A stretch of 64,000 nucleotides of DNA, from the NCBI RefSeq assembly GCF_001434395.1, contig NZ_AZFS01000060.1, positions 119,271 through 183,270 of the forward strand. Direction: 5' to 3'. This document shows positions 1 to 8,506 of this stretch, piece after piece. The stretch's first letter is position 1. Each line of letters starts with the position of its first letter. Made by a program: the position numbers and the translations under genes. This DNA is from Levilactobacillus hammesii DSM 16381. GTDB lineage: Bacteria; Bacillota; Bacilli; Lactobacillales; Lactobacillaceae. The notes below the pieces were generated by a model. That model had not been told where the DNA came from. It did not search any database and was given only the letters and a program-made list of their open reading frames with translations.

Positions 1-10
1 TTGCCCTTTT

Positions 11-96
11 GCCGGGGTGGCGGAATTGGCAGACGCACAGGACTTAAAATCCTGCGGTCAGTGATGACCGTACCGGTTCGATCCCGGTCCTCGGCA
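11..96 (+). tRNA. tRNA-Leu (anticodon UAA)
   Basis: The 86-nt gene folds as a class II tRNA with a long variable arm. The acceptor arm GCCGGGG pairs with CCTCGGC, followed by discriminator A; no CCA is encoded. The anticodon loop contains TAA. It is the first of four tRNA genes in 400 bp, so it is probably the tail of a larger tRNA cluster (often downstream of an rRNA operon in lactobacilli) that begins before the window. Confidence 0.96.
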
Positions 97-116
97 TTTA
101 ACTTAATAATAATTAT

Positions 117-190
117 GCACCCATAGCGCAATTGGATAGAGTGTCTGACTACGAATCAGAAGGTTGTAGGTTCGACTCCTACTGGGTGCA
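117..190 (+). tRNA. tRNA-Arg (anticodon ACG)
   Basis: A 74-nt cloverleaf with acceptor GCACCCA/TGGGTGC, discriminator A and anticodon ACG in the loop CTACGAA. The T-arm carries the usual GGTTCGACTCC. ACG is normally deaminated to ICG to read CGU, CGC and CGA. It lies 20 nt after tRNA-Leu, consistent with one precursor transcript. Confidence 0.96.
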
Positions 191-224
191 TTTTTGTTGC
201 TTGTAAGCAATTATAAGCAATTTT

Positions 225-298
225 CGGGAAGTAGCTCAGCTTGGTAGAGCACCTGGTTTGGGACCAGGGGGTCGCAGGTTCGAATCCTGTCTTCCCGA
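225..298 (+). tRNA. tRNA-Pro (anticodon UGG)
   Basis: A 74-nt cloverleaf with acceptor CGGGAAG/CTTCCCG and discriminator A. The anticodon stem CCTGG/CCAGG encloses loop TTTGGGA with anticodon TGG. It is followed after 37 nt by a second, nearly identical tRNA-Pro with a different anticodon. Confidence 0.96.
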
Positions 299-335
299 TT
301 TGACTGGCAAGATTAGTGGGTCAGTGAGCTTTCCT

Positions 336-409
336 CGGGAAGTAGCTCAGCTTGGTAGAGCACCACGTTCGGGACGTGGGGGTCGCAAGTTCAAATCTTG
401 TCTTCCCGA
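336..409 (+). tRNA. tRNA-Pro (anticodon CGG)
   Basis: Same acceptor, D-arm and variable region as the preceding tRNA-Pro. The anticodon stem is CCACG/CGTGG with anticodon CGG, and the T-stem has a compensated G-C to A-T change (CAAGT/CTTGT) with T-loop TTCAAAT. The paired changes show the fold is maintained. A T-rich stretch follows directly, so it is probably the last tRNA of the transcript. Confidence 0.95.
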
Positions 410-441
410 TTTTTTTATTCCCGAATACATATAATGATAGC

Positions 442-486
442 AACGGCGGTTTCCATACAGATTGTTTGGAAGCTGGCCGTTTTTTT
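442..486 (+). terminator. Intrinsic terminator after the tRNA cluster
   Basis: AACGGC..GGTTTCCA pairs with TGGAAGCTGGCCGTT (one bulge) and is followed by seven T. It ends the tRNA transcript. From here to the ctsR promoter at 641 I see no gene. Confidence 0.8.
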
Positions 487-640
487 GTTACCATAGATTA
501 CCGGAGCGCTTTTATAGATGTGGCCGTGGACAGCCCTGTGGAGAGACAGTCTGCTGGGTGAGCGGCCACGATGATGGTGCGTCACAACTTAGTTGGTTGT
601 TAAGAAAATAAAACTTCTCTCGGTTGAGCGGTCTAATCCG

Positions 641-668
641 TTGCAATTTTACTGGAAATTCGTATAAT
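641..668 (+). promoter_or_regulatory. SigA-type promoter of ctsR-clpC
   Basis: TTGCAA (641-646), a 16-bp spacer and a perfect TATAAT (663-668). The predicted start lies around 675, inside the CtsR box, which fits direct steric repression. Confidence 0.75.
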
Positions 669-670
669 AT

Positions 671-687
671 TAGTCAACATTAGTCAA
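671..687 (+). promoter_or_regulatory. CtsR operator (heptad direct repeat)
   Basis: TAGTCAA-CAT-TAGTCAA is a direct repeat with the 7-3-7 spacing of the known CtsR box (consensus GGTCAAA-N3-GGTCAAA). It sits between the -10 box and the ctsR ribosome-binding site, so the operon is most likely autoregulated and induced by heat or protein damage. Confidence 0.8.
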
Positions 688-714
688 GAACACTGCACTG
701 AAGGGGGGACGATA

Positions 715-1182
715 ATGGAGAATCAAAATATTTCGGATATTATTGAATCTTACCTGAAGCAGATTTTGGCTGAATCCCAGCAGGTGGAGATCCGCAGAGC
801 GGAAATAGCCAATCAGTTTAACGTCGTGCCATCTCAGATTAATTACGTGATTAAGACGCGGTTTACGATTCAAGACGGCTACGTGGTTCAGAGCAAACGT
901 GGTGGTGGCGGTTATATCCGAATCGAGAAGGTCAAACTACTCGACAACTTGGATTTCATTGATTCGTTAGTGACAGCCGTTGGCGATCAGATCTCACGGC
1001 ACGATAGTTTAGCGGTTGTCCGCAGCCTGTTTGAAGCTGGGGCGATTAACCGTAGCGAAGCGAATATCATTCTCGCAGCTATTAATAAGGATGCCATTAA
1101 TACGGGAGATCGACAGGCTGATGAGCAAATTCGGGCGCAGATTTTAATTTCTATTTTGAATCACCTACGTTATGAGAGTTAA
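715..1182 (+). CDS. ctsR: CtsR, class III heat-shock repressor
   Basis: A 155-residue protein, normal for CtsR. The N-terminal half carries the winged helix-turn-helix (about residues 20-60), followed by the wing with the glycine-rich RGGGGYIRI motif (about 63-70). That loop is the known DNA-contacting heat sensor. The C-terminal part holds the dimerisation/McsB-ClpC contact domain. The strong site GGGGGG lies 7-8 nt before ATG. It represses its own operon and other clp genes by binding the box at 671. mcsA and mcsB, found between ctsR and clpC in Bacillus, are absent, as is usual in lactobacilli; clpC follows after 17 bp. Confidence 0.96.
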   Translation: MENQNISDIIESYLKQILAESQQVEIRRAEIANQFNVVPSQINYVIKTRFTIQDGYVVQSKRGGGGYIRIEKVKLLDNLDFIDSLVTAVGDQISRHDSLAVVRSLFEAGAINRSEANIILAAINKDAINTGDRQADEQIRAQILISILNHLRYES

Positions 1183-1199
1183 GAAAGTGAGGAGCTGCA

Positions 1200-3692
1200 A
1201 TGGATAATTTATTTACACCGAGCGCTAAGAGTGTCCTCGTCTTGGCACAGGAACAAGCAAAGTACTTTAAGCACCAAGCAGTGGGGACAGAACACTTGCT
1301 ATTGGCCCTCACCATTGAAAAAAATGGCATTGCCAACAAAGTTTTACAACAGTTCTCAGTTACCGACGATGATGTTCGTGAAGAGATCGAACGCTTCACG
1401 GGTTACGGGACGTTGGCCAATACCGATAAAGATAGTTACCTGCCATACTCACCCAAGGCAAAAGCCATGTTGGCCTTGGCTGGTGATGAGGCGAAGCGAT
1501 TAGGCGCCACCAAGATTGGGACGGAACACTTGTTACTAGCCTTACTGAGTGATGAGACCATTCTGTCTTCACGAATCTTGAAGAACTTAAACGTCCAATT
1601 GACGGATGCGCACAAGGTGGTCTTACGTAAGCTGGGGATTACCGATACCCCTAAGCGACGGAACGACAACCGCAGTCGGCGGGCGCCACAAGGTGGGACC
1701 CCCACTTTGGACTCCTTAGCCCGGGACTTAACGGCCTCTGCTAAGGAAGGCCGGATGGACCCAACGGTGGGTCGTGAGAAGGAAGTTAAGCGGGTCATTC
1801 AGATTCTCAGTCGCCGCACCAAGAACAATCCAGTCTTGATTGGGGAACCTGGTGTCGGGAAGACGGCGATTGCCGAAGGCTTGGCGCAACGGATTGTGGC
1901 CGGTGACGTGCCGGAAGACATGCAAAACAAGCGGTTAATGATGCTTGATATGGGGTCCTTGGTCGCTGGCACCAAGTACCGTGGTGAATTTGAAGATCGT
2001 TTGAAGAAAGTTATTGAAGAAATTTACAACGATGGTCAGGTCATCTTATTCATTGATGAGTTACACACCCTGATTGGTGCCGGTGGTGCTGAGGGGGCAA
2101 TTGATGCCTCTAACATCTTGAAACCAGCCCTGGCACGGGGAGAACTCCAAACCATTGGGGCAACGACACTGGATGAATACCAGAAGTACATCGAATCCGA
2201 TGCTGCTCTGGAACGGCGGTTTGCCACGGTTCAGGTTAACGAGCCTACGCCTACGGAAGCTTTGGAGATCTTGAAGGGCTTGCGTCCACGTTACGAGGAT
2301 CACCACCACGTAAACATTACGGATGATGCCTTGGATCAAGCCGTTAAGCTGTCGACACGTTACATCAGTGATCGTTTCTTGCCTGATAAGGCGATTGACT
2401 TGATGGATGAAGCCGCCGCTAAGGTTCGGATTGATCAGATGGATAAGCCAACGCCGGCAAGCAAACAAGCGAAGGCCTTGGATGATCTTTCGACCAAGAA
2501 GGAAGCCGCTATTGAACGACAGGACTTTGAGCTGGCCGCTAAGTTGCGGACGGAAGAAATGGCCTTACGTCAAAAGGTAGAGGCTCGTGCCGCTAAGGCC
2601 GCCGCTGCAGCAACGCCAGAACACCAGTATACGACTGACGTAACGGGTGAGGACGTGGCCGATGTGGTCGCTGAGTGGACGGGTGTTCCCGTTACGCAGC
2701 TGAAGCAGACGGATGCCGATCGGTTGGTCAATCTTGAAAAGATCCTGCACAAGCGGGTGATTGGACAGTCTGAAGCCGTTTCAGCCGTTTCTCGGGCCAT
2801 TCGGCGGGCACGGTCAGGGTTGAAAGATCCTAACCGGCCAATTGGCTCATTCATGTTCCTCGGACCAACTGGGGTTGGGAAGACCGAACTGGCGAAGGCG
2901 TTGGCCGAAGCGATGTTTGGCTCCGAAGACAACATGATCCGGGTGGACATGAGCGAGTACATGGAAAAGTACTCCACCAGTCGTTTGATTGGTTCGGCAC
3001 CCGGCTACGTGGGCTACGATGAAGGTGGCCAATTAACCGAAAAGGTTCGGCAAAAGCCATACTCCGTTGTGCTGTTTGACGAAGTTGAAAAGGCCCATCC
3101 GGATGTCTTCAACATCTTGTTACAGGTATTAGATGACGGTTACCTGACAGACTCTAAGGGACGTAAGGTTGACTTTAGAAATACTATCTTGATCATGACG
3201 TCTAACTTAGGGGCAACGAAGCTGCGGGATGAAAAGACCGTTGGGTTCGGTGCCGAAGACCTGGCTAACAGTTACCGGGCTATGGCACAAACGATTCGTG
3301 AGACCTTGAAGCAATCCTTCCGGCCAGAGTTCCTGAACCGGATCGATGAAACGGTGATCTTCCACTCCTTGAAGAAGGATGAACTCCATGAAATTGTGAA
3401 GCTCATGGCTAAGCACATCGTGGATCGGGTCGCTGAACAGAACATCAAGCTTAAGATTACGCCAGCAGCGATTGAAGTCGTTGCCAAGGCGGGCTTCGAT
3501 CCTGAGTACGGGGCACGGCCAATTCGGCGGGCACTACAAACGCAGGTTGAGGATAAGCTGAGTGAGGCCTTGCTGAACGGCGAAGTGAAGGCTCACGATC
3601 AGGTGACGATCGGGGCAACACGTGGTGAAATCACGATTAATGTGAAGACACCCGACAGTACTAAGAAGCCGACAGCGGTTGCCAGTCATTAA
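1200..3692 (+). CDS. clpC: ClpC, AAA+ unfoldase/chaperone subunit of ClpCP
   Basis: An 830-residue Hsp100 protein. Order: double Clp N-domain (about 1-145), AAA-1 with Walker A GEPGVGKT (215-222) and Walker B LFIDEL near 283, a UVR/middle domain (about 436-470, [15 protein letters not shown]), AAA-2 with Walker A GPTGVGKT (555-562), and the C-terminal D2-small domain. The ClpP-docking loop VGF is present at about 681-683, so it should feed substrates to ClpP rather than act only as a chaperone. It is cotranscribed with ctsR (17-bp gap, site GAGGAG). It unfolds damaged or adaptor-delivered proteins at the expense of ATP in the cytoplasm. Confidence 0.97.
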   Translation: MDNLFTPSAKSVLVLAQEQAKYFKHQAVGTEHLLLALTIEKNGIANKVLQQFSVTDDDVREEIERFTGYGTLANTDKDSYLPYSPKAKAMLALAGDEAKRLGATKIGTEHLLLALLSDETILSSRILKNLNVQLTDAHKVVLRKLGITDTPKRRNDNRSRRAPQGGTPTLDSLARDLTASAKEGRMDPTVGREKEVKRVIQILSRRTKNNPVLIGEPGVGKTAIAEGLAQRIVAGDVPEDMQNKRLMMLDMGSLVAGTKYRGEFEDRLKKVIEEIYNDGQVILFIDELHTLIGAGGAEGAIDASNILKPALARGELQTIGATTLDEYQKYIESDAALERRFATVQVNEPTPTEALEILKGLRPRYEDHHHVNITDDALDQAVKLSTRYISDRFLPDKAIDLMDEAAAKVRIDQMDKPTPASKQAKALDDLSTKKEAAIERQDFELAAKLRTEEMALRQKVEARAAKAAAAATPEHQYTTDVTGEDVADVVAEWTGVPVTQLKQTDADRLVNLEKILHKRVIGQSEAVSAVSRAIRRARSGLKDPNRPIGSFMFLGPTGVGKTELAKALAEAMFGSEDNMIRVDMSEYMEKYSTSRLIGSAPGYVGYDEGGQLTEKVRQKPYSVVLFDEVEKAHPDVFNILLQVLDDGYLTDSKGRKVDFRNTILIMTSNLGATKLRDEKTVGFGAEDLANSYRAMAQTIRETLKQSFRPEFLNRIDETVIFHSLKKDELHEIVKLMAKHIVDRVAEQNIKLKITPAAIEVVAKAGFDPEYGARPIRRALQTQVEDKLSEALLNGEVKAHDQVTIGATRGEITINVKTPDSTKKPTAVASH

Positions 3693-3713
3693 TGACGACT
3701 AACATTTGAATAG

Positions 3714-3766
3714 CAGCGGTGTTTCTTCCATAATAAGGTGGCGGGAGCACCGCTGTTTTGTGTTTT
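3714..3766 (+). terminator. Intrinsic terminator of ctsR-clpC
   Basis: CAGCGGTG (3714-3721) pairs with CACCGCTG (3748-3755), followed by TTTTGTGTTTT. The remaining gap to the TetR gene (3767-4030) has no gene; it holds the inverted repeats described below. Confidence 0.8.
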
Positions 3767-3961
3767 AGAGAGGGGCTTAACCGTAATTTAAGGGCATTGA
3801 CCTAGCTGGTGATAAATGACTGTGGTACACTTAATCTGATAATAGGCTATATTAGGTCAACTGAATTAGGCGGTTGCGTAGGCTGGTCAACGGAACACGT
3901 TGCGTTGGATCATCGGTCAGAGCCATAAACGGTATCTGACGGGCAGTCTGGGCCGAAACAC

Positions 3962-3976
3962 TTAATTCCGAATTAA
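3962..3976. promoter_or_regulatory. Candidate operator palindrome upstream of the TetR gene
   Basis: TTAATTC-C-GAATTAA is a perfect 15-bp palindrome 54 bp before the TetR start. TetR-family repressors commonly bind palindromes of this size near their own promoter. A second, weaker inverted repeat, GTCAGA-N13-TCTGAC, lies at 3916-3940. No clear promoter elements could be assigned, so the role is inferred only from position and symmetry. Confidence 0.35.
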
Positions 3977-4030
3977 ACCAGATATGACGGATCAAAATAA
4001 CAGCACCACAGAAAGGAAGAAGGCCCACTC

Positions 4031-4630
4031 ATGAAGAGAGAAGAACAGTTGACCCATACGCACGCTGCCATTTTAAAGGCGGCGCGGGAGCAGTTCTTGG
4101 CGCAAGGGTATCAAGCAACCTCGACCCGTGATATTGCCAAGCAGGTGGGGATCACGCAGCCGGCATTGTATCATCATTTTAGCGATAAGGAGGTCATCTT
4201 CCTGGAAGTCATCAAGACGGTAGGGGAAGAGATCAAGACGGGCATTACAGGGGTTGTGAGCCAGCTTCAGCCAGATGCAGATCCCATCGAGTCCTTAACC
4301 GCTGTGACGGAGGTTCTGACCGCGTTACATCCACGTGATGTATTTACGGTGATTCACGGGAGCTTTAAGTTCCTGAAACCGGAGAACAAGCGTCAATTGG
4401 GGATGGTCTTCATGCAAGACTATCTGATGCCACTGACCAGTTTCTTTGAGACCGGTGTGGTTGCCTTACAGGATGGCGTCAAGGCTCAGGATGCGGCTTC
4501 CTTCTATCTGACCAGCTTGAGTCCGCTGTTTAACACCTTCCATCACGTGGGGCCGAGCGATGCCTCACAGCATGAGCAGACGGTCGCGTTGATCCGGTTA
4601 ATCTTGTTTGGCGTTGCCACGAAGAAGTAG
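4031..4630 (+). CDS. TetR/AcrR-family transcriptional regulator
   Basis: A 199-residue protein. The N-terminal helix-turn-helix is clear (about residues 10-57: AAILKAAREQFLAQGYQATSTRDIAKQV, then ITQPALYHHFSDKE), matching the TetR DNA-binding signature. The C-terminal half is helical and would bind a ligand and dimerise, but its ligand cannot be read from sequence. The start has site AGAAAGGAAG about 10 nt upstream. It is a monocistronic gene between clpC and rpoB with no adjacent transporter or enzyme, so the target is unknown; it may regulate itself through the palindrome upstream or act on a distant gene. Confidence 0.88.
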   Translation: MKREEQLTHTHAAILKAAREQFLAQGYQATSTRDIAKQVGITQPALYHHFSDKEVIFLEVIKTVGEEIKTGITGVVSQLQPDADPIESLTAVTEVLTALHPRDVFTVIHGSFKFLKPENKRQLGMVFMQDYLMPLTSFFETGVVALQDGVKAQDAASFYLTSLSPLFNTFHHVGPSDASQHEQTVALIRLILFGVATKK

Positions 4631-4640
4631 AACTTCTTTA

Positions 4641-4669
4641 TTGACAATTGCCCGGAAAGCTAGTACTAT
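4641..4669 (+). promoter_or_regulatory. Promoter of rpoB-rpoC
   Basis: TTGACA (4641-4646), a 17-bp spacer and TACTAT (4664-4669), only 10 bp after the TetR stop codon. The predicted start near 4676 gives a leader of about 195 nt before rpoB. Confidence 0.8.
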
Positions 4670-4741
4670 GTCATTTGTATGCAACTGTGAACTGAAATTG
4701 GATGCACCGATATATTGTCCGGTAGCGTCCGTTATAAGAAG

Positions 4742-4779
4742 CCAAAAGCAAACTGTGGGTTTGTTTTTGGATTTTTTTT
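4742..4779 (+). terminator. Intrinsic terminator/attenuator in the rpoB leader
   Basis: A 12-bp stem (4742-4753 with 4759-4770, one G-U pair, loop TGTGG) is followed by A and eight T. It lies between the strong promoter at 4641 and the rpoB start, so rpoBC transcription must pass it. A structured leader upstream of rpoB (the Lacto-rpoB RNA motif) is known in Lactobacillales; whether this is that element needs an Infernal search with the Rfam model. Part of the 3' arm (4764-4770) can also pair with CCAAAAA at 4781-4787, but that lies downstream of the U-tract and cannot by itself act as an antiterminator. Confidence 0.7.
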
Positions 4780-4870
4780 GCCAAAAATCCGGTAAAATAT
4801 GCAATTGTAATCAAAATGTAACATTTGGATTTTTGACCAATTCACAGAATAAATAGGAGAGGTGAACAAC

Positions 4871-7800
4871 TTGGCAGGACACTTAGTGAAATACGGGAAA
4901 CACCGTACTCGCCGTAGCTATTCGCGGATCAAGGAAGTCCTTGATCTCCCTAACTTAATCGAGATTCAAACCAATTCCTACAACTGGTTCCTCGATGAAG
5001 GTTTACGGGATATGTTCGACGACATCATGCCAATCGAAGATTTTCAAGGAAACCTTTCGTTAGAGTTTGTTGATTATCAATTACTGGAACCCAAATATAC
5101 GGTCGATGAAGCACGGGAACACGATGCCAATTTCTCAGCACCACTGCACGTGACCTTACGCTTAACCAACCATGAAACGGGTGAAATCAAATCACAAGAC
5201 GTCTTCTTCGGTGACTTCCCATTAATGACGGCCCAAGGGACCTTTATCATTAACGGGGCAGAACGGGTTATTGTTTCTCAATTAGTCCGCTCACCAGGCG
5301 TTTACTTCAATGAAGATACTGATAAGAACGGTCGGACCGTCTTCGGCGCCACTGTCATTCCTAACCGGGGTGCTTGGCTTGAATTCGAAACCGACGCTAA
5401 GAACATTTCCTACGTTCGGATTGACCGGACACGGAAGATCCCAATGACCGAATTAGTTCGGGCATTAGGTTTCGGTTCTGACGATGAAATCTTAGATATC
5501 TTAGGCGATAACGAAAGCCTATCGAACACGTTGGAAAAGGATATTCATAAGAATACCGACGACTCTCGTGTTGAAGAATCCTTAAAGGATATCTACGAAC
5601 GTCTACGTCCAGGTGAACCTAAGACGGCGGACTCTTCACGGAGCTTGCTGACGGCCCGGTTCTTTGATCCTAAGCGTTACGACATGGCACCCGTTGGTCG
5701 TTACAAGACCAACAAGAAGCTTAGCCTGAAGACCCGTTTGCTCGGCTTAACCTTAGCTGAAACGTTAGCTGACCCAGATACTGGGGAAGTTATCGCGCAG
5801 AAGGGGACGGTTGTTGATAAGGACGTCATGAAGACCTTGGCCCCATTCTTGGACCAAGATGACTTCAAGATGGTTACTTTCCAACCTTCCGACGAAGCTG
5901 TCGTTACGGAACCATTGAAGTTACAAATCATCAAGGTGCAATCACCAGATGACCCAGAACAAGAAGTGCCCGTTATCGGGAATGGGAACATTGACATCAA
6001 GCTGAAGCATATTCGCCCAGCTGATATCATCGCTTCCATGAACTACTTCTTCGATCTGCAAATTGGGATTGGCAACACCGATGATATTGACCACTTGGGT
6101 AACCGGCGGATTCGTTCCGTTGGTGAATTGTTGCAAAACCAATTCCGGATCGGGTTATCCCGGATGGAACGGGTTGTTCGTGAACGGATGTCTATTCAAG
6201 ACGCCGCAACCGTAACGCCACAACAATTGATCAACATTCGGCCAGTGGTTGCTTCCATTAAGGAATTCTTCGGTTCTTCTCAATTGTCACAATTCATGGA
6301 CCAGACCAACCCATTGGGTGAATTAACCCATAAGCGTCGTCTGTCTGCCCTTGGACCTGGTGGTTTGACGCGTGACCGTGCCGGATATGAAGTCCGGGAT
6401 GTTCACTACACCCACTACGGTCGGATGTGCCCAATTGAAACGCCTGAAGGTCCTAACATTGGTTTGATTAACAGTCTTTCCAGTTATGCCCGCGTTAACA
6501 AGTATGGGTTCATTGAAACGCCATACCGTCGTGTGTCATGGGATACGCACATGGTTACCGACAAGATCGATTACCTGACTGCCGACGAAGAAGATAACTA
6601 CGTCGTTGCCCAGGCCAACACGCCATTAAACGATGACGGTTCATTCGCAACGGATACCATCATGGCCCGTGACGAAGATAATAACATTGAAACCAGTGCT
6701 GACAAGATTGACTACATGGACGTTTCGCCTAAGCAAGTTGTTGCCGTGGCCACTGCATGTATTCCTTTCTTGGAAAACGATGACTCTAACCGTGCCTTGA
6801 TGGGTGCCAACATGCAACGGCAAGCTGTGCCATTGCTGGACCCTCACGCACCATTAGTCGGAACTGGTATTGAATACAAAGCTGCGCATGACTCCGGGGT
6901 TGCTTTAATTAGCCAACACGAAGGAACGGTTGAGTACGTCGATGCACGTGAAATCCGTGTCCGTCGTGCCGACGATGCGTTAGACACTTACAAGTTGATG
7001 AAGTTCCGCCGGTCAAACGGTGGTAAGAACTACAACCAACGTCCAATCGTTAAGGTTGGCGATCACGTCGACAACGACGAAATCTTGGCTGATGGTCCTT
7101 CCATGGAAAATGGGGAACTTGCTTTAGGGCAAAACCCATTAGTGGCCTTCATGACTTGGCAAGGGTACAACTTCGAAGATGCCATCGGGATCAACGAACG
7201 GTTGGTTCGCGATGATGTTTACACGTCGATTCATATTGAAGAATACGAATCAGAAGCACGTGACACGAAGCTTGGACCTGAAGAAATGACGCGTGAAATT
7301 CCTAACGTCGGTGAAGATGCCTTGAAGAACTTGGACGAAGACGGGATTATCCGTGTCGGTGCCGAAGTTCAAGACGGTGACATCTTAGTTGGTAAGGTAA
7401 CGCCTAAGGGTGTGACTGAATTATCAGCTGAAGAACGTTTGCTCCATGCCATCTTTGGTGAAAAGGCCCGTGAAGTTCGGGATACTTCTCTTAAGGTGCC
7501 ACATGGTGGTGGCGGGATTATCCAGGATGTTAAGATCTTCACTCGTGAAAACGGGGATGAATTATCACCTGGTGTCAACATGATGGTTCGGGTCTACATC
7601 GCGCAAAAGCGGAAGATCCAAGTTGGTGACAAGATGTCTGGTCGTCATGGGAACAAGGGGACGGTTTCCGTTGTTATCCCTCAAGAAGACATGCCATACA
7701 TGCCAGATGGTACGCCAATCGACATCATGCTGAGTCCAATGGGTGTGCCTTCCCGGATGAACATCGGGCAAGTGCTCGAATTGCATTTAGGGATGGCTGC

Positions 7801-8485
7801 TCGTAAGTTAGGGATTCACGTGGCTACGCCAGTCTTCGATGGTGCCCGAGATACTGATATCGCGGATGCCTTGAAGGAAGCTGGGATGGCTGCCGATGCC
7901 AAGACCGTCTTATACGATGGTCGGACTGGTGAACCGTTTGATAAGCGGGTTGCCGTTGGTGTCATGAACTACCTGAAGTTGGCCCACATGGTCGACGACA
8001 AGATGCACGCCCGTTCCATTGGACCTTACTCATTGGTTACCCAACAACCCCTTGGTGGGAAAGCACAATTTGGTGGCCAGCGGTTTGGTGAAATGGAAGT
8101 TTGGGCCTTGGAAGCTTACGGTGCCGCTTATACGTTGCAAGAAATCTTGACGTACAAGTCTGATGACGTGGTTGGTCGGGTTAAGACCTACGAAGCCATC
8201 GTTAAGGGCGATCCAATTCCAAAGCCTGGTGTCCCTGAATCATTCCGTGTTCTGGTCAAGGAATTACAATCCTTAGGGCTGGACATGAAGGTCTTAAACG
8301 GGAACAACGAAGAAATCGAACTCCGTGATATGGATGACGATGACGATGATGTTGTGAACGTTGATGCTTTGAGCAAGTATGCCCAACAGCAAGAAGAGCA
8401 ACGCAAAGCGCAAGCTCAGGCCGACAGTGCCAAGACCACACCAGAAACTACGAAAAATGAAAGTCAACCGAACACACAAGACTAA
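4871..8485 (+). CDS. rpoB: RNA polymerase beta subunit
   Basis: I choose the TTG at 4871 ([20 protein letters not shown], about 1204 residues) because AGGAGAGG lies 7 nt upstream; a GTG at 4862 lies inside that ribosome-binding site. The protein has the complete beta-subunit architecture. The rifampicin region (about residues 467-510, [20 protein letters not shown] then [10 protein letters not shown]) has the wild-type D, H and S residues, so no rifampicin resistance mutation is visible. The C-terminal tail is acidic (a run of Asp) and Gln/Lys rich, typical for lactobacilli. It forms the catalytic core with RpoC and alpha and is cotranscribed with rpoC after 21 bp. Confidence 0.98.
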   Translation: MAGHLVKYGKHRTRRSYSRIKEVLDLPNLIEIQTNSYNWFLDEGLRDMFDDIMPIEDFQGNLSLEFVDYQLLEPKYTVDEAREHDANFSAPLHVTLRLTNHETGEIKSQDVFFGDFPLMTAQGTFIINGAERVIVSQLVRSPGVYFNEDTDKNGRTVFGATVIPNRGAWLEFETDAKNISYVRIDRTRKIPMTELVRALGFGSDDEILDILGDNESLSNTLEKDIHKNTDDSRVEESLKDIYERLRPGEPKTADSSRSLLTARFFDPKRYDMAPVGRYKTNKKLSLKTRLLGLTLAETLADPDTGEVIAQKGTVVDKDVMKTLAPFLDQDDFKMVTFQPSDEAVVTEPLKLQIIKVQSPDDPEQEVPVIGNGNIDIKLKHIRPADIIASMNYFFDLQIGIGNTDDIDHLGNRRIRSVGELLQNQFRIGLSRMERVVRERMSIQDAATVTPQQLINIRPVVASIKEFFGSSQLSQFMDQTNPLGELTHKRRLSALGPGGLTRDRAGYEVRDVHYTHYGRMCPIETPEGPNIGLINSLSSYARVNKYGFIETPYRRVSWDTHMVTDKIDYLTADEEDNYVVAQANTPLNDDGSFATDTIMARDEDNNIETSADKIDYMDVSPKQVVAVATACIPFLENDDSNRALMGANMQRQAVPLLDPHAPLVGTGIEYKAAHDSGVALISQHEGTVEYVDAREIRVRRADDALDTYKLMKFRRSNGGKNYNQRPIVKVGDHVDNDEILADGPSMENGELALGQNPLVAFMTWQGYNFEDAIGINERLVRDDVYTSIHIEEYESEARDTKLGPEEMTREIPNVGEDALKNLDEDGIIRVGAEVQDGDILVGKVTPKGVTELSAEERLLHAIFGEKAREVRDTSLKVPHGGGGIIQDVKIFTRENGDELSPGVNMMVRVYIAQKRKIQVGDKMSGRHGNKGTVSVVIPQEDMPYMPDGTPIDIMLSPMGVPSRMNIGQVLELHLGMAARKLGIHVATPVFDGARDTDIADALKEAGMAADAKTVLYDGRTGEPFDKRVAVGVMNYLKLAHMVDDKMHARSIGPYSLVTQQPLGGKAQFGGQRFGEMEVWALEAYGAAYTLQEILTYKSDDVVGRVKTYEAIVKGDPIPKPGVPESFRVLVKELQSLGLDMKVLNGNNEEIELRDMDDDDDDVVNVDALSKYAQQQEEQRKAQAQADSAKTTPETTKNESQPNTQD

Positions 8486-8506
8486 TTAATAAGGGAGGTC
8501 GCTTCT

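Noticed and set aside
352-561. A 69-codon frame starting inside tRNA-Pro
   Set aside because: It overlaps the tRNA and its terminator and has no ribosome-binding site.
1151-1798. Minus-strand open frames within clpC, and similar ones in rpoB, rpoC and ribosomal genes
   Set aside because: They are shadows of strongly biased codon use in the real genes; none has its own translation signals or family resemblance.
4764-4790. Antiterminator for the rpoB leader formed by CCAAAAA at 4781-4787
   Set aside because: It lies after the U-tract and would be made too late to prevent termination.
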